A DNA stretch of 64,000 bases from Prosopocoilus inquinatus (lineage: Eukaryota; Arthropoda; Insecta; Coleoptera; Lucanidae), in NCBI GenBank assembly GCA_036172665.1, contig CM069871.1:56666713-56730712 (forward strand). The letters run 5' to 3'. The notes below the pieces were generated by a model that worked only from the letters and a program-made list of their open reading frames with translations, had not been told where the DNA came from and searched no databases. The position numbers and the translations under genes were made by a program. Positions 23,101 through 35,609 of this stretch are shown here, piece after piece. Each line of letters begins with the position of its first letter. The first letter of the stretch is position 1.

Positions 23101-26100
23101 ACAAGTTTACTGAATTTTCATTTTTTGTTATAAGTATACTATTGCATGAACTTTATTACAATAAATAACTAGTTAGGTAAGTGGTGTATTTGATACTCAC
23201 GTGATTCTTTCTTTAATCAATTTTAAGAAATGTTTCATGGAAAAATTGTCCCAATGTGCAACAACTTCTTTTACCATTATTCATTTTATTGAAATTAAAA
23301 ACGTATTTCGTTGTTTTCTTTTTTCTTGAATAACTGATTGGCGAAGGCACGTCGGGATTTCTATCAATCCTGTCATGTCGATTTGCTTGAATCGAATTTC
23401 ACAAACAAGGGCGTTACTTTTGAGACAGCCTGTATAAAATATTTATGTGAAAATGTCAATGGAGCAACAATCACCCTCTATCCTTATATTTTATTTATTA
23501 CCCTCTGAATTTAACCATCAGCATTTAAAATTATCGTAAGAGCACAACTGGGTGATATTGTTTTGCTAAAATTTATATTGCTCGAGGCATAAATCTGAGA
23601 AAATTTACGCTTATAAAATTACCTTATTTTCTAATAAGCAAAAATTAGCAGAGAAAATCTTAACTACACCGTATACAGGTGCCCTCTAGTGCGTCAATAA
23701 CAATGATAATCCTCTTTTTGAACATCTCTGACAAAGCACATGCAGCTGTTTGGTGACAATCAGTACTTTATATAAAGTTTCGAAATAGCTTTCACATAGC
23801 GAGGTTATTGAACTCATAAACGATTCAATCTATAATTCTGCGAATGAAAAAGCTGCGTCAAAAAAAAGGTCACGAAATACATAAAAATTTAGTTGTTACT
23901 ACAGTAGAATCGATTAGTTAATAATTCTGTTTTCGTTCACCTAAAATGTGGTGTTGTTATATTGTGGTTTTGTGTTTTTAATTGGTTGCTATTCTAGAGC
24001 AAGCACTCTCAAGAGCATATCGGTCTTGTTTTAACCTCTTATAAAAACAAGAGATATTCTCAGAGACTCTGGAACAACGAATTGAAAACACTATTAAATG
24101 GTAACAACGCTGCCTTTTTAAGATTCACTGTATTTTAATGAATTACCACCTTATGTACGATGGTATCAATGTAAAATAAGTATACATGCACGTACTTATA
24201 CGTATATAACAGTATTTCTCCGAATCCATATCAAAAGTTATTTTTATAAATCTACTAAGGAAGATGTGGTTTTGTTCTTTTTCTAGACGTCGATAAGGAT
24301 ATGATAACAGAGACACAATTTATCAAAATTGTGAACGCAAATTTTCGCTATTTGATCATTGATCAACCAAAGGAATCTTATTAAAAATAAAAAATGTAAG
24401 CGACCTAATACCTTCTAGCTGCTGCAATAGGTAGACAGATAAGCAAATTAGCAAAGAGGGAAGCAAACACAAAATAAAAACATGAAATTAATTTCAAAAC
24501 GAGTTTATTTAACTTTTAGATCTCGATTTAAAATTTTATTGGGGAGACATTACTTGTAATCATGACTGCACAATTACTTGGAGCACTTATTAAATCAAAG
24601 AGTAAAACATTTTAATCCAGGAAAAATATTTGAGCGAATTATAACATTCTGTTATAATTCTTGCTTTATTATTATCAACGATTAATAAAAAAAAGAACCT
24701 TTTCTCATTAAGAATTCAAAATACACGATCACAAATAATTGTATTAGTAGATGTTAGGGAATATTTTAAGCAACGGGATGGCAGTTGCAGCAGAATTACA
24801 ACATCTCTTATTCACAGTTCGCTGTGTTCTTGAAAGCGAACGAATACTTTGAACACTGAAAAGAACGTGTCTTTCAACGTCATTGAATCAATTCCTTATT
24901 TTAAGAACATCTTCATAGACCACGGACACAATGTATTACTAACGGATGAATCCCAACGAGAAACTTTCGGTGGAGACTCAATCAGGTGTGAAAAGGAATG
25001 AATTCAAATGCCCCAGCGGAATCTTTTCTTTACAGGAATATCTCATAAGATATGTTGGAAGGAAGACCCTGAAAGTATCTAAACTGGAAACTGTTGGGTT
25101 TCGAAAACGGAAATTAGTAAATGTGAAAAACTGGAACGTAATTCTAAATAAAAGTATTATCTCTATATAACGTTATTATTGAAGATGTAATTTACAATAA
25201 TTATTTAAGTATCGTCTTGATCGGAAATAAATCGCATTACATTACATTTTAATTTTTTTTTCGTGATATTGTCACGTTCGAAGAATTATGTTCTAAATTC
25301 TTTTTTTACTTTGGTTTTACACAAAATTCAACACTCGTACTTTTAGTTTAAATTGACAAAATTGTTTTGTTAGTATTTTGCATGTATGGTCAGCGATACT
25401 GACTTAATTACTGTGTAAAATGTATACATGAATTACCGCCGTTTGCTTTGCTTGCAGATCAAAGTCCTTTTCGGTTTTTGGGACGTAGGCAAAATTAACG
25501 TTTTATATGAGGGGATTCCACGCTGACAACTGAAATTCAAGTTGTTGAACTCACTTGAAATGCTGCACCAGCAGATTGTTCTTTCATTCAAAAAAATTAA
25601 TGCGCTCGCTCATTAATTTTATTTCAACGAGACGCTGACAGTTTTGAAACCTCGACTTTTGGACTCGGACGTTCAGAAAATGCTTTTTGTGACAACCTTT
25701 GTGGATAGTTTAAAAAGGAAAATTTGTAAATCAATTATTCATTTTATTGTTATTCAGATTCAAGTAGTGAATCATTTAGAGTCAGTGATTAATTTTTAAT
25801 GTCGGAGTATATGTTTTTAGTTTCAAGTTATTAGTATATTTATATATAGCGGCATTTGGTCGAGTGTTGGTCGAGTGCGATGCAGGAAGGCTAGGTAATG
25901 TAAACCTTAAATTAATTACTACTTTTCTTTGCAGGGTGGACTACGCCTTTATAAATTCGCGACAATATTCCAATGGGATAATAATCGTTTGATAAACAAT
26001 GTCTAAATGTAATTATAAGGCTGTGTTACGCTGTTTCCTGCTGAATAATTTAAAGTACAGAATGTAAATTGGTCATCAAATTCTGATATTATTTATTACA

Positions 26101-26904
26101 GAGTACATTGTATAAAAAATTAATTGAATCAAAAACTATATGAAAAAATTGAAGGTATTCTCTCTCCATAAATAATTTGCACTATGAAAATCTCTTGCTA
26201 CGGATATTCATTGTACATATTGACCCAAATCTTAAGCCGGTTTTACCCAGGATAATTTACTGATACAGAAACTGTTTATTGAAATGAATCGATAAATTAT
26301 TGTTCAATTTTTTCTTTCACCACAGTAATTAGCCTCAAAGCTATTGAAACTTGTCGGGAAGGCATGCTAGCTGATTACTCGTATATTAATCATGTGAACC
26401 CGAAACACAATTCGGCACTTGTATGCCCCATTTCTCACACGCATAGAATCCATACGCATCAGGAAGGAATTCAAACCCCACCTTATAGTTGCCCGGCCAA
26501 GTGTCAAACGCGTAGTGTACTTAACCAACTTGACTTGGGCAACCATGCAACAGCTTTACATGGAAATCGATTTCTCATGCAGTTTAGTCATTACCAGGGA
26601 AAAGAATTGGGCCCATTTACTGTTGGACACTTTTTATACCGATTGTACTGCTTACTTCTTCCGCGGCTCCAACGCATTTAAATTGCTTCGAGCGGGAGGG
26701 GAGGGGTGCACACGAGTGTTTGCTCTTCGCAGAAATTGCTTTGGGCGGGACTAGTACAGTCCAAATACTAAATTTTCGTACTGCTCGCGGAACAAGTGGG
26801 CCGATTTCTTATCCCTGGTCATTACCAACTGAAAGTAATATAAAACACCTTTTTAAGTTGAACATTGGAATAGCTTGCAAAAATAAACTACAATACTGCA
26901 ATAC
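23101..26904. other. No recognised gene (3.8 kb)
   Basis: AT-rich DNA. Open frames at 24946-25170 (+) and the overlapping pair 26364-26681 and 26419-26754 (+) match nothing I know; the 26.3-26.85 kb stretch is GC-richer than its flanks. The sequence 'gagacagcctgtataaa' at about 23430 is a possible foldback-type terminus. A potential splice acceptor (ttctttgcag) occurs at about 25926-25935 but no exon is recognisable after it. Confidence 0.45.
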
Positions 26905-26952
26905 TTTTTAAATTAACGATCTAATATGTTTTTAAATTAACGATCTAATATG
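26905..26952 (+). repeat. Perfect 24-bp tandem duplication
   Basis: The unit TTTTTAAATTAACGATCTAATATG (given in full here only as its ends TTTTTAAATT and TCTAATATG) occurs twice back to back, without a mismatch. Confidence 0.9.
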
Positions 26953-27283
26953 TATTAAGAAGATTGAACAGAAGAAGCTCACTAAGGACAAAAGGTCACA
27001 GATTGTTGCCTGTTTGGATTGCTCATAATCAGTTATATTAACAAAATAAATACTGAAAAATATGTTGAAGAAGACGAAACGGAAGTATAGAAAATAGTAT
27101 AGAAAATAAACTGAGGAGAAACAAAAATTGTAATAATAGGTAACTAACAAGGGTGAAACTAGACAATTATGAGTTTGATGAAGTAAAGAAGTTCAGGCAT
27201 CAACGAATGGAATTTGTTTCGCAAATAATAAAATACTACAACGTATATTAATCAACAGAAAAACGAAAATCAGGATCTACTAG

Positions 27284-27285
<2 letters not shown>

Positions 27286-27328
<43 letters not shown>

Positions 27329-27343
27329 TAATAATAATAATAA
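27286..27343 (+). repeat. (TAA)n microsatellite, 3' tail of a LINE
   Basis: About nineteen ATA/TAA triplets with one interruption (AAAAATA). Read on the minus strand this directly follows GGGAATCAATAAAGACATTT, so it is the microsatellite tail of the LINE to its right. Confidence 0.9.
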
Positions 27344-28655
27344 ATGTCTTTATTGATTCCCCACATGATACACATACAAAGAAAAAAAATAAGAAATGAA
27401 GAAGAATCAACTGGTGCGGGATCAGACATGTTAGTATGTATCCTAACGTCTGGTTTTCATCCCGAACCAGAGATTTAAATTTTTAAAGATTAGTCAAGTG
27501 CAAGCCACATAGTTAATAATATACTAAACTGTAAAAGGTAAAATTGGTATTCGTATAGACAATATTATTTTATCTGCCGTAATAATCTACTAAATTGTAA
27601 AAGGCAAAATCAGTATTCGTGTAGATGTGATTATGCTATCTGCTGCCGTTTAATGATTATTCCCTCACAAGCTGAGAGCGCATTCTACTTTTAAATGTTA
27701 ATAACGAAGTCGCTTTAAAAAGAAGGAAATGACGATTAACACAGTTTACGATATTAAATGAAAATGATCTCTGAAACAGGGCTGTTCTGTAGCGTGGCAT
27801 TTGACAGCAAGTCCTTTTTACGAATGTTAATGTTATGAACATCCATTCGATGCTTAATCTTGTTAAATAAGTATGGTGGTGATTCGGATTTTATAATTCT
27901 ATAGTACAAGCATGCAGCATGCAGGTAACGTCTATGTTCCATATTTAACCAACCCGATTGAATGAAACGTGAGATATGTGTTGAAATTTACGTATACCAG
28001 ACATGAAACGTATGCAAGAATTTTGAAGTAGTTGAATTTTTCTCTTATCATCACCATCCAGACATGGACCGTACAAGTAGTCGCAATAATTGAATGTTGA
28101 TAATACCAGGGTCCCACATAGCATTTTTTTCAACTTGTAATCTAATAAATGTCTGCTAGAGTACAGCATCCTTAATTTACCGTAAGCGCGCCGGATGAGC
28201 ACAGATACATACTCCTTAAAGCGAAAATTAGAGTCAAAAATGATTCCCAAATTTTTACTAGCTTCGTTAATTTTAATTGGAATATTTTTCACACAAATAG
28301 TAATATTATTTTTAACAAATTCTCGTTGACATCCACCTCCATATAATATCAACGACGATTTAGCAGGATTGATAATTAGTCCGTGCATTTCAGATATACG
28401 TATCAATCGAGCCAAATCGCTATTAATAACAACGTCAGCTGCCTTCCAATCATTGCAAGTAAACGAATAATGCATCTGAGTGTCATCTGCGTACTGATGA
28501 TAATTACATACATTTAATTCGTATGGAAATCGACTCGTATAAATCGTGAATAAAAGTGGACGGCATATACTGCCTTGTGGGACCCCCATGTATAAGTACA
28601 ACAAATCTGAAACGTCACCTTGCAATACTACACGCTGAGATGTTGGAGAAGCCAT
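27344..28655 (-). pseudogene. CR1/jockey-group LINE, copy B (5'-truncated RT to 3' tail)
   Basis: On the minus strand the frame 28655-27945 carries the second half of an RT: YMGVPQGSICRPLLF, an intact catalytic YADD box (HQYADDTQMHY), INPAKSSLILYG, NLGIIFDSNFRFKEYV, then the C-terminal LSTFNYCDYLYGPCLD and IQLLQNSCIRFMSGIRK. A frame break at about 27945 leads to MEHRRYLHAACLYYRI, and another at about 27800 to RTALFQRSFSFNIV, ending at 27657. The endonuclease and first half of RT are absent, the usual result of incomplete target-primed reverse transcription. The 3' UTR (27654-27344) includes a 66-bp tandem duplication and AATAAA before the (TTA)n tail. Non-functional by truncation and frameshifts. 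Confidence 0.92.
27523..27654 (-). repeat. 66-bp tandem duplication in the LINE 3' UTR
   Basis: Two units starting ACTAAACTGTAAAAGG (27523) and ACTAAATTGTAAAAGG (27589) run in parallel through GTATTCGTRTAGA and TATCTGC. The copies have diverged by roughly a fifth. Confidence 0.75.
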
Positions 28656-28656
28656 G

Positions 28657-28880
28657 TCGATGATTCAAAAAGAACAAAACAAATTAAAGATTTCGGAAAG
28701 AAAGATTATGAGAACTATACTGGGTCACACAGTTTGTAGTACAGGGTCAAATAGTGAAATAAGAACAATTAAGGAACGGCAGCTAGAGAACGAAGAGGAA
28801 CATCCAAAACCAGGTGGTAAGATGAAAATGAAGAGGACTTAAGAAGAATAGAAATAAATCAAGAAAACACACGTATGACC
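28657..28880 (+). pseudogene. RTE-like LINE C-terminal remnant
   Basis: The plus-strand translation MIQKEQNKLKISERKIMRTI followed by LG resembles the segment just after the RT domain of RTE-type LINEs (…ENKLRxFERKILRxIxGP…). The rest of the 62-codon frame is Glu/Lys-rich and ends at 28842. It abuts the truncated 5' end of LINE copy B, so copy B may have inserted into it. The short match makes this tentative. Confidence 0.45.
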
Positions 28881-29072
28881 AGACAACAATAATTAATTCA
28901 TCTTACAGAATAGAATACAAAATACAGAATGTTTATTGTAACATTTGACTTCATGGGTACATGTGTCAGAGTATGCCATAAATAAAACGTTAATTTTGCT
29001 ATACAGTCGTAAATTAAGTTTGCCATCTTTCAAGAAGCCTAGTGCGGGATATACTTGGGGTTAGAGTCCCTA

Positions 29073-29299
29073 GATTTGATTGACGTTTATCTTACGTGAT
29101 AGGGTTCGGGAAAAAACTGTCAAATTCGTCTATTTTTCAAGCTCCTTATCGTTTACGAAACAGCAATACTATGTTTTATTCTTTCTAATCCACGAGAAAA
29201 TAATATCAAATTAGGTCAGGCAACTATAAAATCTGAAATTACTGACGAGAATGACGTTGTTTCCAAACCCTCTCCGACATGTTAAATGTCAATCAAATC
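29073..29299. mobile_element. TA-flanked MITE (227 bp)
   Basis: The ends are GATTTGATTGACGTTTA on the left and the complement of GATTTGATTGACATTTA on the right, both bordered by TA (29071-29072 and 29300-29301). Weaker complementarity continues to about 60 bp per arm (gggttcggg against ccaaaccct). TA flanks suggest a Tc1/mariner-type MITE; this assignment is inferred. Confidence 0.65.
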
Positions 29300-29949
29300 T
29301 ACTTGGATAACAACGAATATTTCTGAAAATTTCAATGACGTTTCTGAAACATTTGTTTGTTACCTGGGTAGGGACCCTACTTGGGGTGAGTTCGGGTTGA
29401 ACGTTCAATGCAGTCATAGCACAAAAACATCTCACTGATATATGCATTAAAACATATTCCCTCTTACTTAGACTTTTGCTCTGACTGCTGAGCGTGCAAT
29501 TCGAACGCACACTCAATATTCTGTATCACGGAGATTATAAGGTTGAAAGGTGTTTTAACAAAAATTCATAATTGGGGGGTTGAAGCAATCAAAAGGCGGG
29601 ACAAGCAGGATTCATTTCGTATTTTGCCGGACATTTTCGGTCGTTTTTTTATTGCGAGATTTGCTTATGCGGGACAGTCTCCCAGAATCCGGGACGGTTG
29701 GCGGCCTTGTAGTAAATATATACATAAATAAGATATTACAAGACATTAAAATATGAATACACATAATATAACAATAAGGTTAGTTAGTTACTTGCAGGGT
29801 TCGGTTCAGTAATTCAAATATACGGATAAATATCTATTATAGATACATAAAATGGAGCATTAAACAAAATGACAAATAGATGCGAAGTGAAACTCCACAC
29901 GAGTTTGAAGGTATTCTTCAGTTGAGTAAAAACAATAGGTGCTTTCGTT

Positions 29950-30850
29950 CACTTAAAAGTTTGAATCGTGTTTCGAATAGTTTGGACCTGAATTTCTTAG
30001 TTGTTGCGACAAAACACTTTCAACTTGAATTTTGCGAAGTTCATCCTTTCCTTTAATATGGTGCTTATGAACATCGGCTTGCACAACATGGTTAAATTTA
30101 GTTAGTGAATTTTCAGGATTGTCTGGTAGATGAAAACTAAAGGTAAAGGCATCGGTTGAATTCTTGGCTTCCGGTTGAAACCGCGTGTCTCGGATTTCTT
30201 CTACTGTCGACGTTTCGTCCTTCATTGTAGTAAAGGTAAAAGCATTATTTTTCATTTACAAAAATGACTTTGGCAGGGATCTCTATAACCAACTTTGGCT
30301 AAAAACCTAATTGCTTTGTTCTTGGGATCTAAATTTTTTTATAGCATTACAACTACTTCCCCATAATACAGCTCCGTAAGTAATACGTGGTAAAATAAAC
30401 TGTTTTTAATATATGAACATTAATTATTTATTGGCTTTAAATTTCTTAGTATGTACAGGGATGCAAATAATTTTTCACCAATTTAAAAAAAATCATCAAT
30501 CATGATTACTAAATGACATTTTATTAGAAACAAACCAATCATTTGCATTCGTTAAATTTCTATGAACTGTGGTTTTAAATCTTTTATCTTGTTACAATAG
30601 TTCACAAAGGTGGTGTGGTCGGTAAAAAAAGCATGGAATCACACAAGTCATTGATATCTACAGAGAATATAGATAAAAGTGGTTCCAGTACTGAACCCTG
30701 GGGTATACCACGAGCAGTTACTTCCAACTCAGATAAACTGTCGTTAAAATTAATTAACCGTAATCTATTTGACCGATATGATTCAAAAACTTAGACAGCT
30801 GTTGCGTATTCGTTTAATTTAACGAACCCGGTATGCAAAATTAATCCACG
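29950..30850 (-). pseudogene. LINE RT remnant of a second lineage
   Basis: On the minus strand, from about 30790 downwards, the translation gives SELEVTARGIPQGSV, PLL..DINDLCDS, then TNANDWFVSNKMSF, then RITYGAVLWGSSCNAIKKF and GYRDPCQSHF with frame changes. The last part (30255-29953) is an open frame whose end, DVHKHHIKGKDELRKIQVES, resembles the tail of the same class. The catalytic YADD box falls in a damaged stretch (PCFFYRPHHL reading) and is not visible. The 'TYG..LWG' C-terminal style differs from the NYCD..PCLD style of copies A-D, so this is a different LINE lineage. Strongly decayed. Confidence 0.75.
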
Positions 30851-31555
30851 CTGCCTGGAAGGTTGTAAGGCTTCTTTAAAACGGTTCGCGAGAATTAATT
30901 ACAAATGTTTGTCGCCGGCACGAAGATAAAAAAAATCAAGTGGTAACTTAAAATGTATTTAATTTGACTTTTTACATAAAAGTGAAATATTTGAAATGCA
31001 ATGAGTTGCGAGCCTTAGAGTCTGCAGGGCATCCAAACGCCCCGGACAAGTCGCTACGTACATACAACTAAATTCTGAAATGAAACATTCAAAGAGTCTG
31101 AAAATTTCTCTGAAAAACTAAATGGAAGTGACGCGTGAACCTTGATTGGTTAGGAAATATTTTCCCAGGGCGGCTGCATAGCAATGTTGTTCCCAGACCT
31201 TCCAAAAAGCAATTTACTTAAACCTTTTCGGAAAAGAAATATAAAATTTCACAACTTAACAATCTGAGAACTGAATCTAAATGATTACTAACGAAAATCT
31301 CAGAAGGTGGCCTGTGAGTAACATAGCCTGGACATCTGGTACTAGCGGGCAACTCTGTTGTGAGAAACGACTAAATTCTACGTAAATGACATTCTAAAAT
31401 TAAATCTTAATAACTAAAACAATGAGTTCGTAACAACAGCTGTACCTCTTATGCCGTAATATGACAGTTTTTCCCAGAGAACATGATCTTATTAAGGGCC
31501 GCATGCACCAATCAATTAACCCGAGTATAAACTGGTGAAGTTTTATAATCTGACA
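30851..31555. other. No recognised gene
   Basis: No coding similarity is visible. A phrase 'ttaagggccgcatgcaccaatcaattaaccc' spans about 31493-31523 and could be the end of another TTAA-associated MITE, but I could not find its partner with confidence. Confidence 0.4.
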
Positions 31556-31559
31556 TTAA

Positions 31560-31687
31560 GGTCCAGTTTTACAAATGGGGCTCAACTTTGAGCTGAGACT
31601 TAAATCCTTAGAATCGATTATTTCAACAACTGTTGTGAAAGATTTAAGCTTCGGCTCAAAGTTAAACCGTCATTATAAAATTGGGCC
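31560..31687. mobile_element. TTAA-flanked 128-bp MITE
   Basis: TTAA stands on each side (31556-31559, 31688-31691). The left end GGTCCAGTTTTACAAATGGG and right end (inverse) GGCCCAATTTTATAATGACG run into a shared block AACTTTGAGCYGARRCTTAAATC. The arms are nearly 50 bp and leave a short loop, so the whole element can fold into one hairpin. It is non-coding and probably mobilised by a piggyBac-like transposase (inferred from TTAA). Confidence 0.8.
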
Positions 31688-31691
31688 TTAA

Positions 31692-33641
31692 AGCTTCACA
31701 ACATTAGCCACCCACCAAACTCGATTCAAACAGCTTTTCTGCGTTCGTTTCCTGCCAAATCAGTTAACCCCACCATAATTAAAGTGATCAAAATCACAAG
31801 TGATCCTGCTTATTTAAAGAATCAGTTAGATCATTTATATCGCATAATTGTTTTGAGGTTAGAAATTTAATTAATTCGTGTAAACTTCGTTTCTATATCA
31901 AGGATCACATTAATTGCCCTATTGTGAACTGATTCGAACTGATCTAAACGAATTGATTCGACACACGAATCGAATGCAGCAGCTATTGTGTCAGTCAGAT
32001 TCCAATTGACACTTAAAGTTAAACTAAATTTAGTTGTTCAATGCATACGGTTATAAATGGATGGTGAGGACTTTTGTAAAAAGCAGCAAAACTTCGTGTG
32101 GAGTATGTGCCTTATATTTATTTAAATAAATTAAATGTAATGAAAAAAATTTCAAAAATAATGTATGTAGTACACGGAAATCGGATGTCGGAAGTCTAAA
32201 GTCTACCTCTTGTCCGTTAAAATTCTGTATGCGAAAGAACATAACCTTAAATGTTATTTTGATTTTATTTTGATCAACTTAAAACGTGTTCTATTGGCGT
32301 AATTTCACGAACAATTTATTTTAATTAGGAAACTGATGCAATTCTTGTTACTTTACACGTAAAAATTACTTGAAGGCCGACTTTATTAAATTCTTGATTT
32401 GGAAATGGGGCCGTGTAAAACCAGCTCTATACAATATATTTGATATTATCTTTTTCGAAACAAACAAGTATGATTCCACTAAAGTGTAGAAATGTGCGGA
32501 ACAAATCTACATAAATATGGAAGTCTAAAACGTTAGGTATACAATGGACTTGTTTCCTTTATTGGAGTATAAAGTGTACTTAACACCAACAGTAAAATAA
32601 CTTACGCATGAAAAGTTTCAGTGAAATTCTTTAAACAGCCTCTTCAGATTAGTCACAAACTTTCACAGCATCAAATCACAGAAACGTGAGGAAAAACAAA
32701 ACGAACGAAATTTTAAATAAACCTAATTGTGTGCTTTGCCTACATTAACTTACAAACTCTAATATCTGATATCATTATTCAGAATTTTACACGGATCGCC
32801 TGTTCCGGAAATTAAGTCGGGATACCACCGTCTTGTCATTTCCTATTCCGGCCGTGGAACTAATCTGAAAGTGAGAAACATTTCGTGCCACTGGAAAATA
32901 TAAGTCGGACCATGAACAATTTTCAAACCATTCTCGACGAATCCGCATACGTACGCAGTTAGATATTGAAATTTTTATATCTTTATAGCAGAAATTGGCA
33001 ATAAATTTTTACAGACGACTCTACGTATGAAGAACAGAAAGTCTAAATAAATAAATCACTACTATCTGCTCCTCTTCTGCCACAAACAGTTGTGAATAAT
33101 ATATCTCTACACTTTTCGCGAATCACTCTCGGATTAGCTGTTGTCTGCCTTGAAAAATATACGAACGTTTTCAGTTGGAACGCTTGGAACCAAAAGTTCT
33201 TCTTGAAATGAGATAAACTTTTGAATCCGGAAACACACTTCAACGTGCTTCAACTACCCACCAAACAAAAGCGTTTATAACACGAAATGAAAATATTCAG
33301 AGTCACAGAAAATTGTGAAAGTTATATAAAGTTAAATTAATTACGCAAGTCTTTTTTTGTAATAAAACAATAGTAGAATAATGTAATTTTGCTCATTCTT
33401 GCACTTAAATTACCTTTTATTACGTTTCTTCTTTATTTACAAAACAGCACATTAAAAAAAATATTTTATTTTTGTTTCGTTGTTAAAATACCGTGCCTTC
33501 AATTGGATTCCTCATTAAAGTGGGCTATTATTTCACTGCTTTTTTCTCCTAAGATTTGCAGCACTGATACCTGTTCAATTATTTAATTAAACAAATGTCA
33601 AATTGACACTTTCTATTTTCAATTAATGTTAGAATTACAGC
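31692..33641. other. No recognised gene
   Basis: AT-rich sequence. Open frames at 32051-32242, 33043-33243 (-) and 33389-33586 (+) show no family signature. The stretch 32770-32960 is somewhat GC-richer and lacks repeat hallmarks. Confidence 0.45.
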
Positions 33642-34370
33642 AGAAAATATTTATTGTTGAAAGTTATTTTCAAACCGAAAATGGACAGTTAGTTTATTCA
33701 ATTAATCAGTGTCTACAAAAGTTTCGACAGTAGTTTCCTAATTTTGCTATTACTTATGAACAGCTAGTTAAACATATCCATGCTTGTGTTTTTAATTTTC
33801 GTGAAGCAGGATCACTTGGTCGCAAAACAGGGAGCGTAGCAGCTAAGAAAAGGACTGCAGCCTGCACTGAAGGTGTTCGGGATCGAATGGAACACTCTTC
33901 CAAGAAATATATTGCGAAACTTTCACCAGAAGTTTAGCTATCAGTGGGAACATGTCACACTATTCTTAAAAAAGACTTAAAGCTTTATCCATAAAGATTC
34001 AAGCAGTCCACGAATTCAGGCCAGTAGATTTTCACAGAAGAACAGAATATTGTCAGTGATTTCTTAATAGCTTGAACAACAACGACATTCTTCACAAGTG
34101 TTTCTTTTCCGATGAGGCCTGGTTTCATCTCTCAGGGTATTTCAATAAACAGAATACGAGAATATGGTTAGCAGAAAATCCCCATGAATTTGTGGAAACT
34201 CCATGACATCTTTAAACTTTAATGTTGTGTTTCTATTTGATGTTATGATCAGTACTGACAGTAAATGACAACTGTTTTCTCTAGAATTGTGTCGCCAACT
34301 TCATAAAAAAATTACAGCTTACTTTAATGAGGAATTCAATTGAAGGCACGGTAGTTACTGGGTTTTCTAC
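33642..34370 (+). pseudogene. Decayed Tc1/mariner-like transposase
   Basis: The translation across frames recovers a widespread arthropod transposase lineage. QKIFIVESYFQTENGQLVYS (about 33642) and INQCLQKFRQ cover the first helix-turn-helix; FREAGSLGRKTGS (about 33800) and the arms that follow cover the second (KKYIAKLSPEV, LSVGTCHTILKKDLKLYP near 33910-33990). DFHRR..YCQ..LNS.NNND reads as a broken stretch to 34075, then KCFFSDEAWFHLSGYFNKQN (about 34100), whose FSDEAWF carries the first catalytic Asp. LCRQLHKKITAYFNEE (about 34285) follows, then the frame collapses before the later catalytic residues. Stops at about 33935, 33990 and 34030 disable it. No TIRs were identified. Confidence 0.8.
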
Positions 34371-35149
34371 AATATCCTTTTTTCAACACCTAAATTAGGC
34401 AACCAAACTTACACAGGCGATGATACTTAAAGTGAAAGGTAACTTTAAATAAAATTATAAACTTACGACCAACAACGAACAAAATTTAAGACACTGGAAT
34501 TCCGGGATTTGCTTTTTTTAGTGACAGAAATATATCTAACAGTGTTGATAATATGCGGGAAACAAATTTTCCTAGACATTACCGGGACTCGAGCAATTTT
34601 TAAAACCGCTTTATAATAGACCTAAAAATTGCAGGTATCGAATTTAAGAAATAAAATTATATACCTATTCGCGGTGGGAAAATGACCAACGCTTATTCAC
34701 CTCTCCGCTGTGGCACTTAACGTCTGCAATATATCATAAACTGGGGAATCTAGAATGAGCTCTCGTTCTTTACGACCCACTAAACGAATTTATTTCGGAG
34801 GTAACCTAACATTTATAGGGCATCACCTATTTATAAACGCGAATTTATTCTGTAAACTTTCAGAGAACATCAAAGATGCGCGGATAAATGAACGAGCGTG
34901 TCGTTTCTTTTTCTGGATGTCACTTTCCGAAATAAAGTACACAAAAACAGGCTGCCGTAAAGTGATGTTGATAAAAAAACGTCATTAACACGGAATGGAA
35001 TTAAATTTACTGGAATAGTTAAAAACATCAGAGTGTCTCATAATTTTTGCGTAAAATTTATTACAGGATGAGAGAAGCGGGGCTGCCTCAGTGAACGTTT
35101 ATTTGTTGATTCGATACTTCTGATTCGTGTTCCGCCAAACAAACAATAT
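34371..35149. other. No recognised gene
   Basis: An open frame of 77 codons at 34755-34988 (+) is unrecognised. No repeat boundary is evident. Confidence 0.4.
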
Positions 35150-35560
35150 TTAGTGAACTCCATTCAACCTAATGCCATAATAGATTTCCTACTTATAAGA
35201 AGTTACTTAGTGTTCGATTACTTGAGAAATCGTAAACAATTTTTTTACACGCTAAAACTTCAAGAGACGTCTGTGTCCCGCAAGGGTGTATACTGGGACC
35301 CCATAGTCTTTTCTATAATTCTGCGAATGCAAATGACGCACATATTTATGTTAGCAGAACTCCAGGAAACACTAGCACAATAATTTGGAAAATAAATTTT
35401 AAAAGTTATGTTATGTGAGCGGAAATAAGCGTCCTTCGCCTAAATCCTAATAAAAAAAAGTGATATTACTGGAACCTTTAAGAATCAGAATGAATTGTCC
35501 TTAAGTAACTGAAGCAGTAACAAGCGACTAGAAAACAAGCCGATTTTCGGACGCACACTT
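35150..35560 (+). pseudogene. LINE RT fragment (plus strand)
   Basis: The frame 35153-35383 begins in the middle of an RT (SYLVFDYLRNRKQFFY, then SVSRKGVYWDP, a damaged VPQGCxLGP). With a frame change it continues as YVSRTPGNTSTIIWKINF and LRLNPNKKSDITGTFKNQNE, the region after the catalytic box. The YADD box itself reads 'AADDAHIYV'-like in a mixed frame near 35325-35350. It is a short, degenerate piece ending just before the mariner insertion at 35610. Confidence 0.65.
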
Positions 35561-35609
35561 CCCTTTCTTGTATGGGAGGAATGGAGAACACCAGAGAACA
35601 CAACATATA

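Noticed and set aside
26364..26911. Three overlapping plus-strand ORFs
   Set aside because: They overlap in different frames, have no recognisable motif and lack supporting splice or promoter evidence.
27286..27343. Regular triplet array as a possible CRISPR or satellite
   Set aside because: Simple (TAA)n without spacers, explained as the LINE 3' tail.
29953..30255. 100-codon minus-strand ORF as a host gene
   Set aside because: Its position directly downstream of RT-like sequence and its C-terminal similarity to LINE tails make it part of the LINE remnant.
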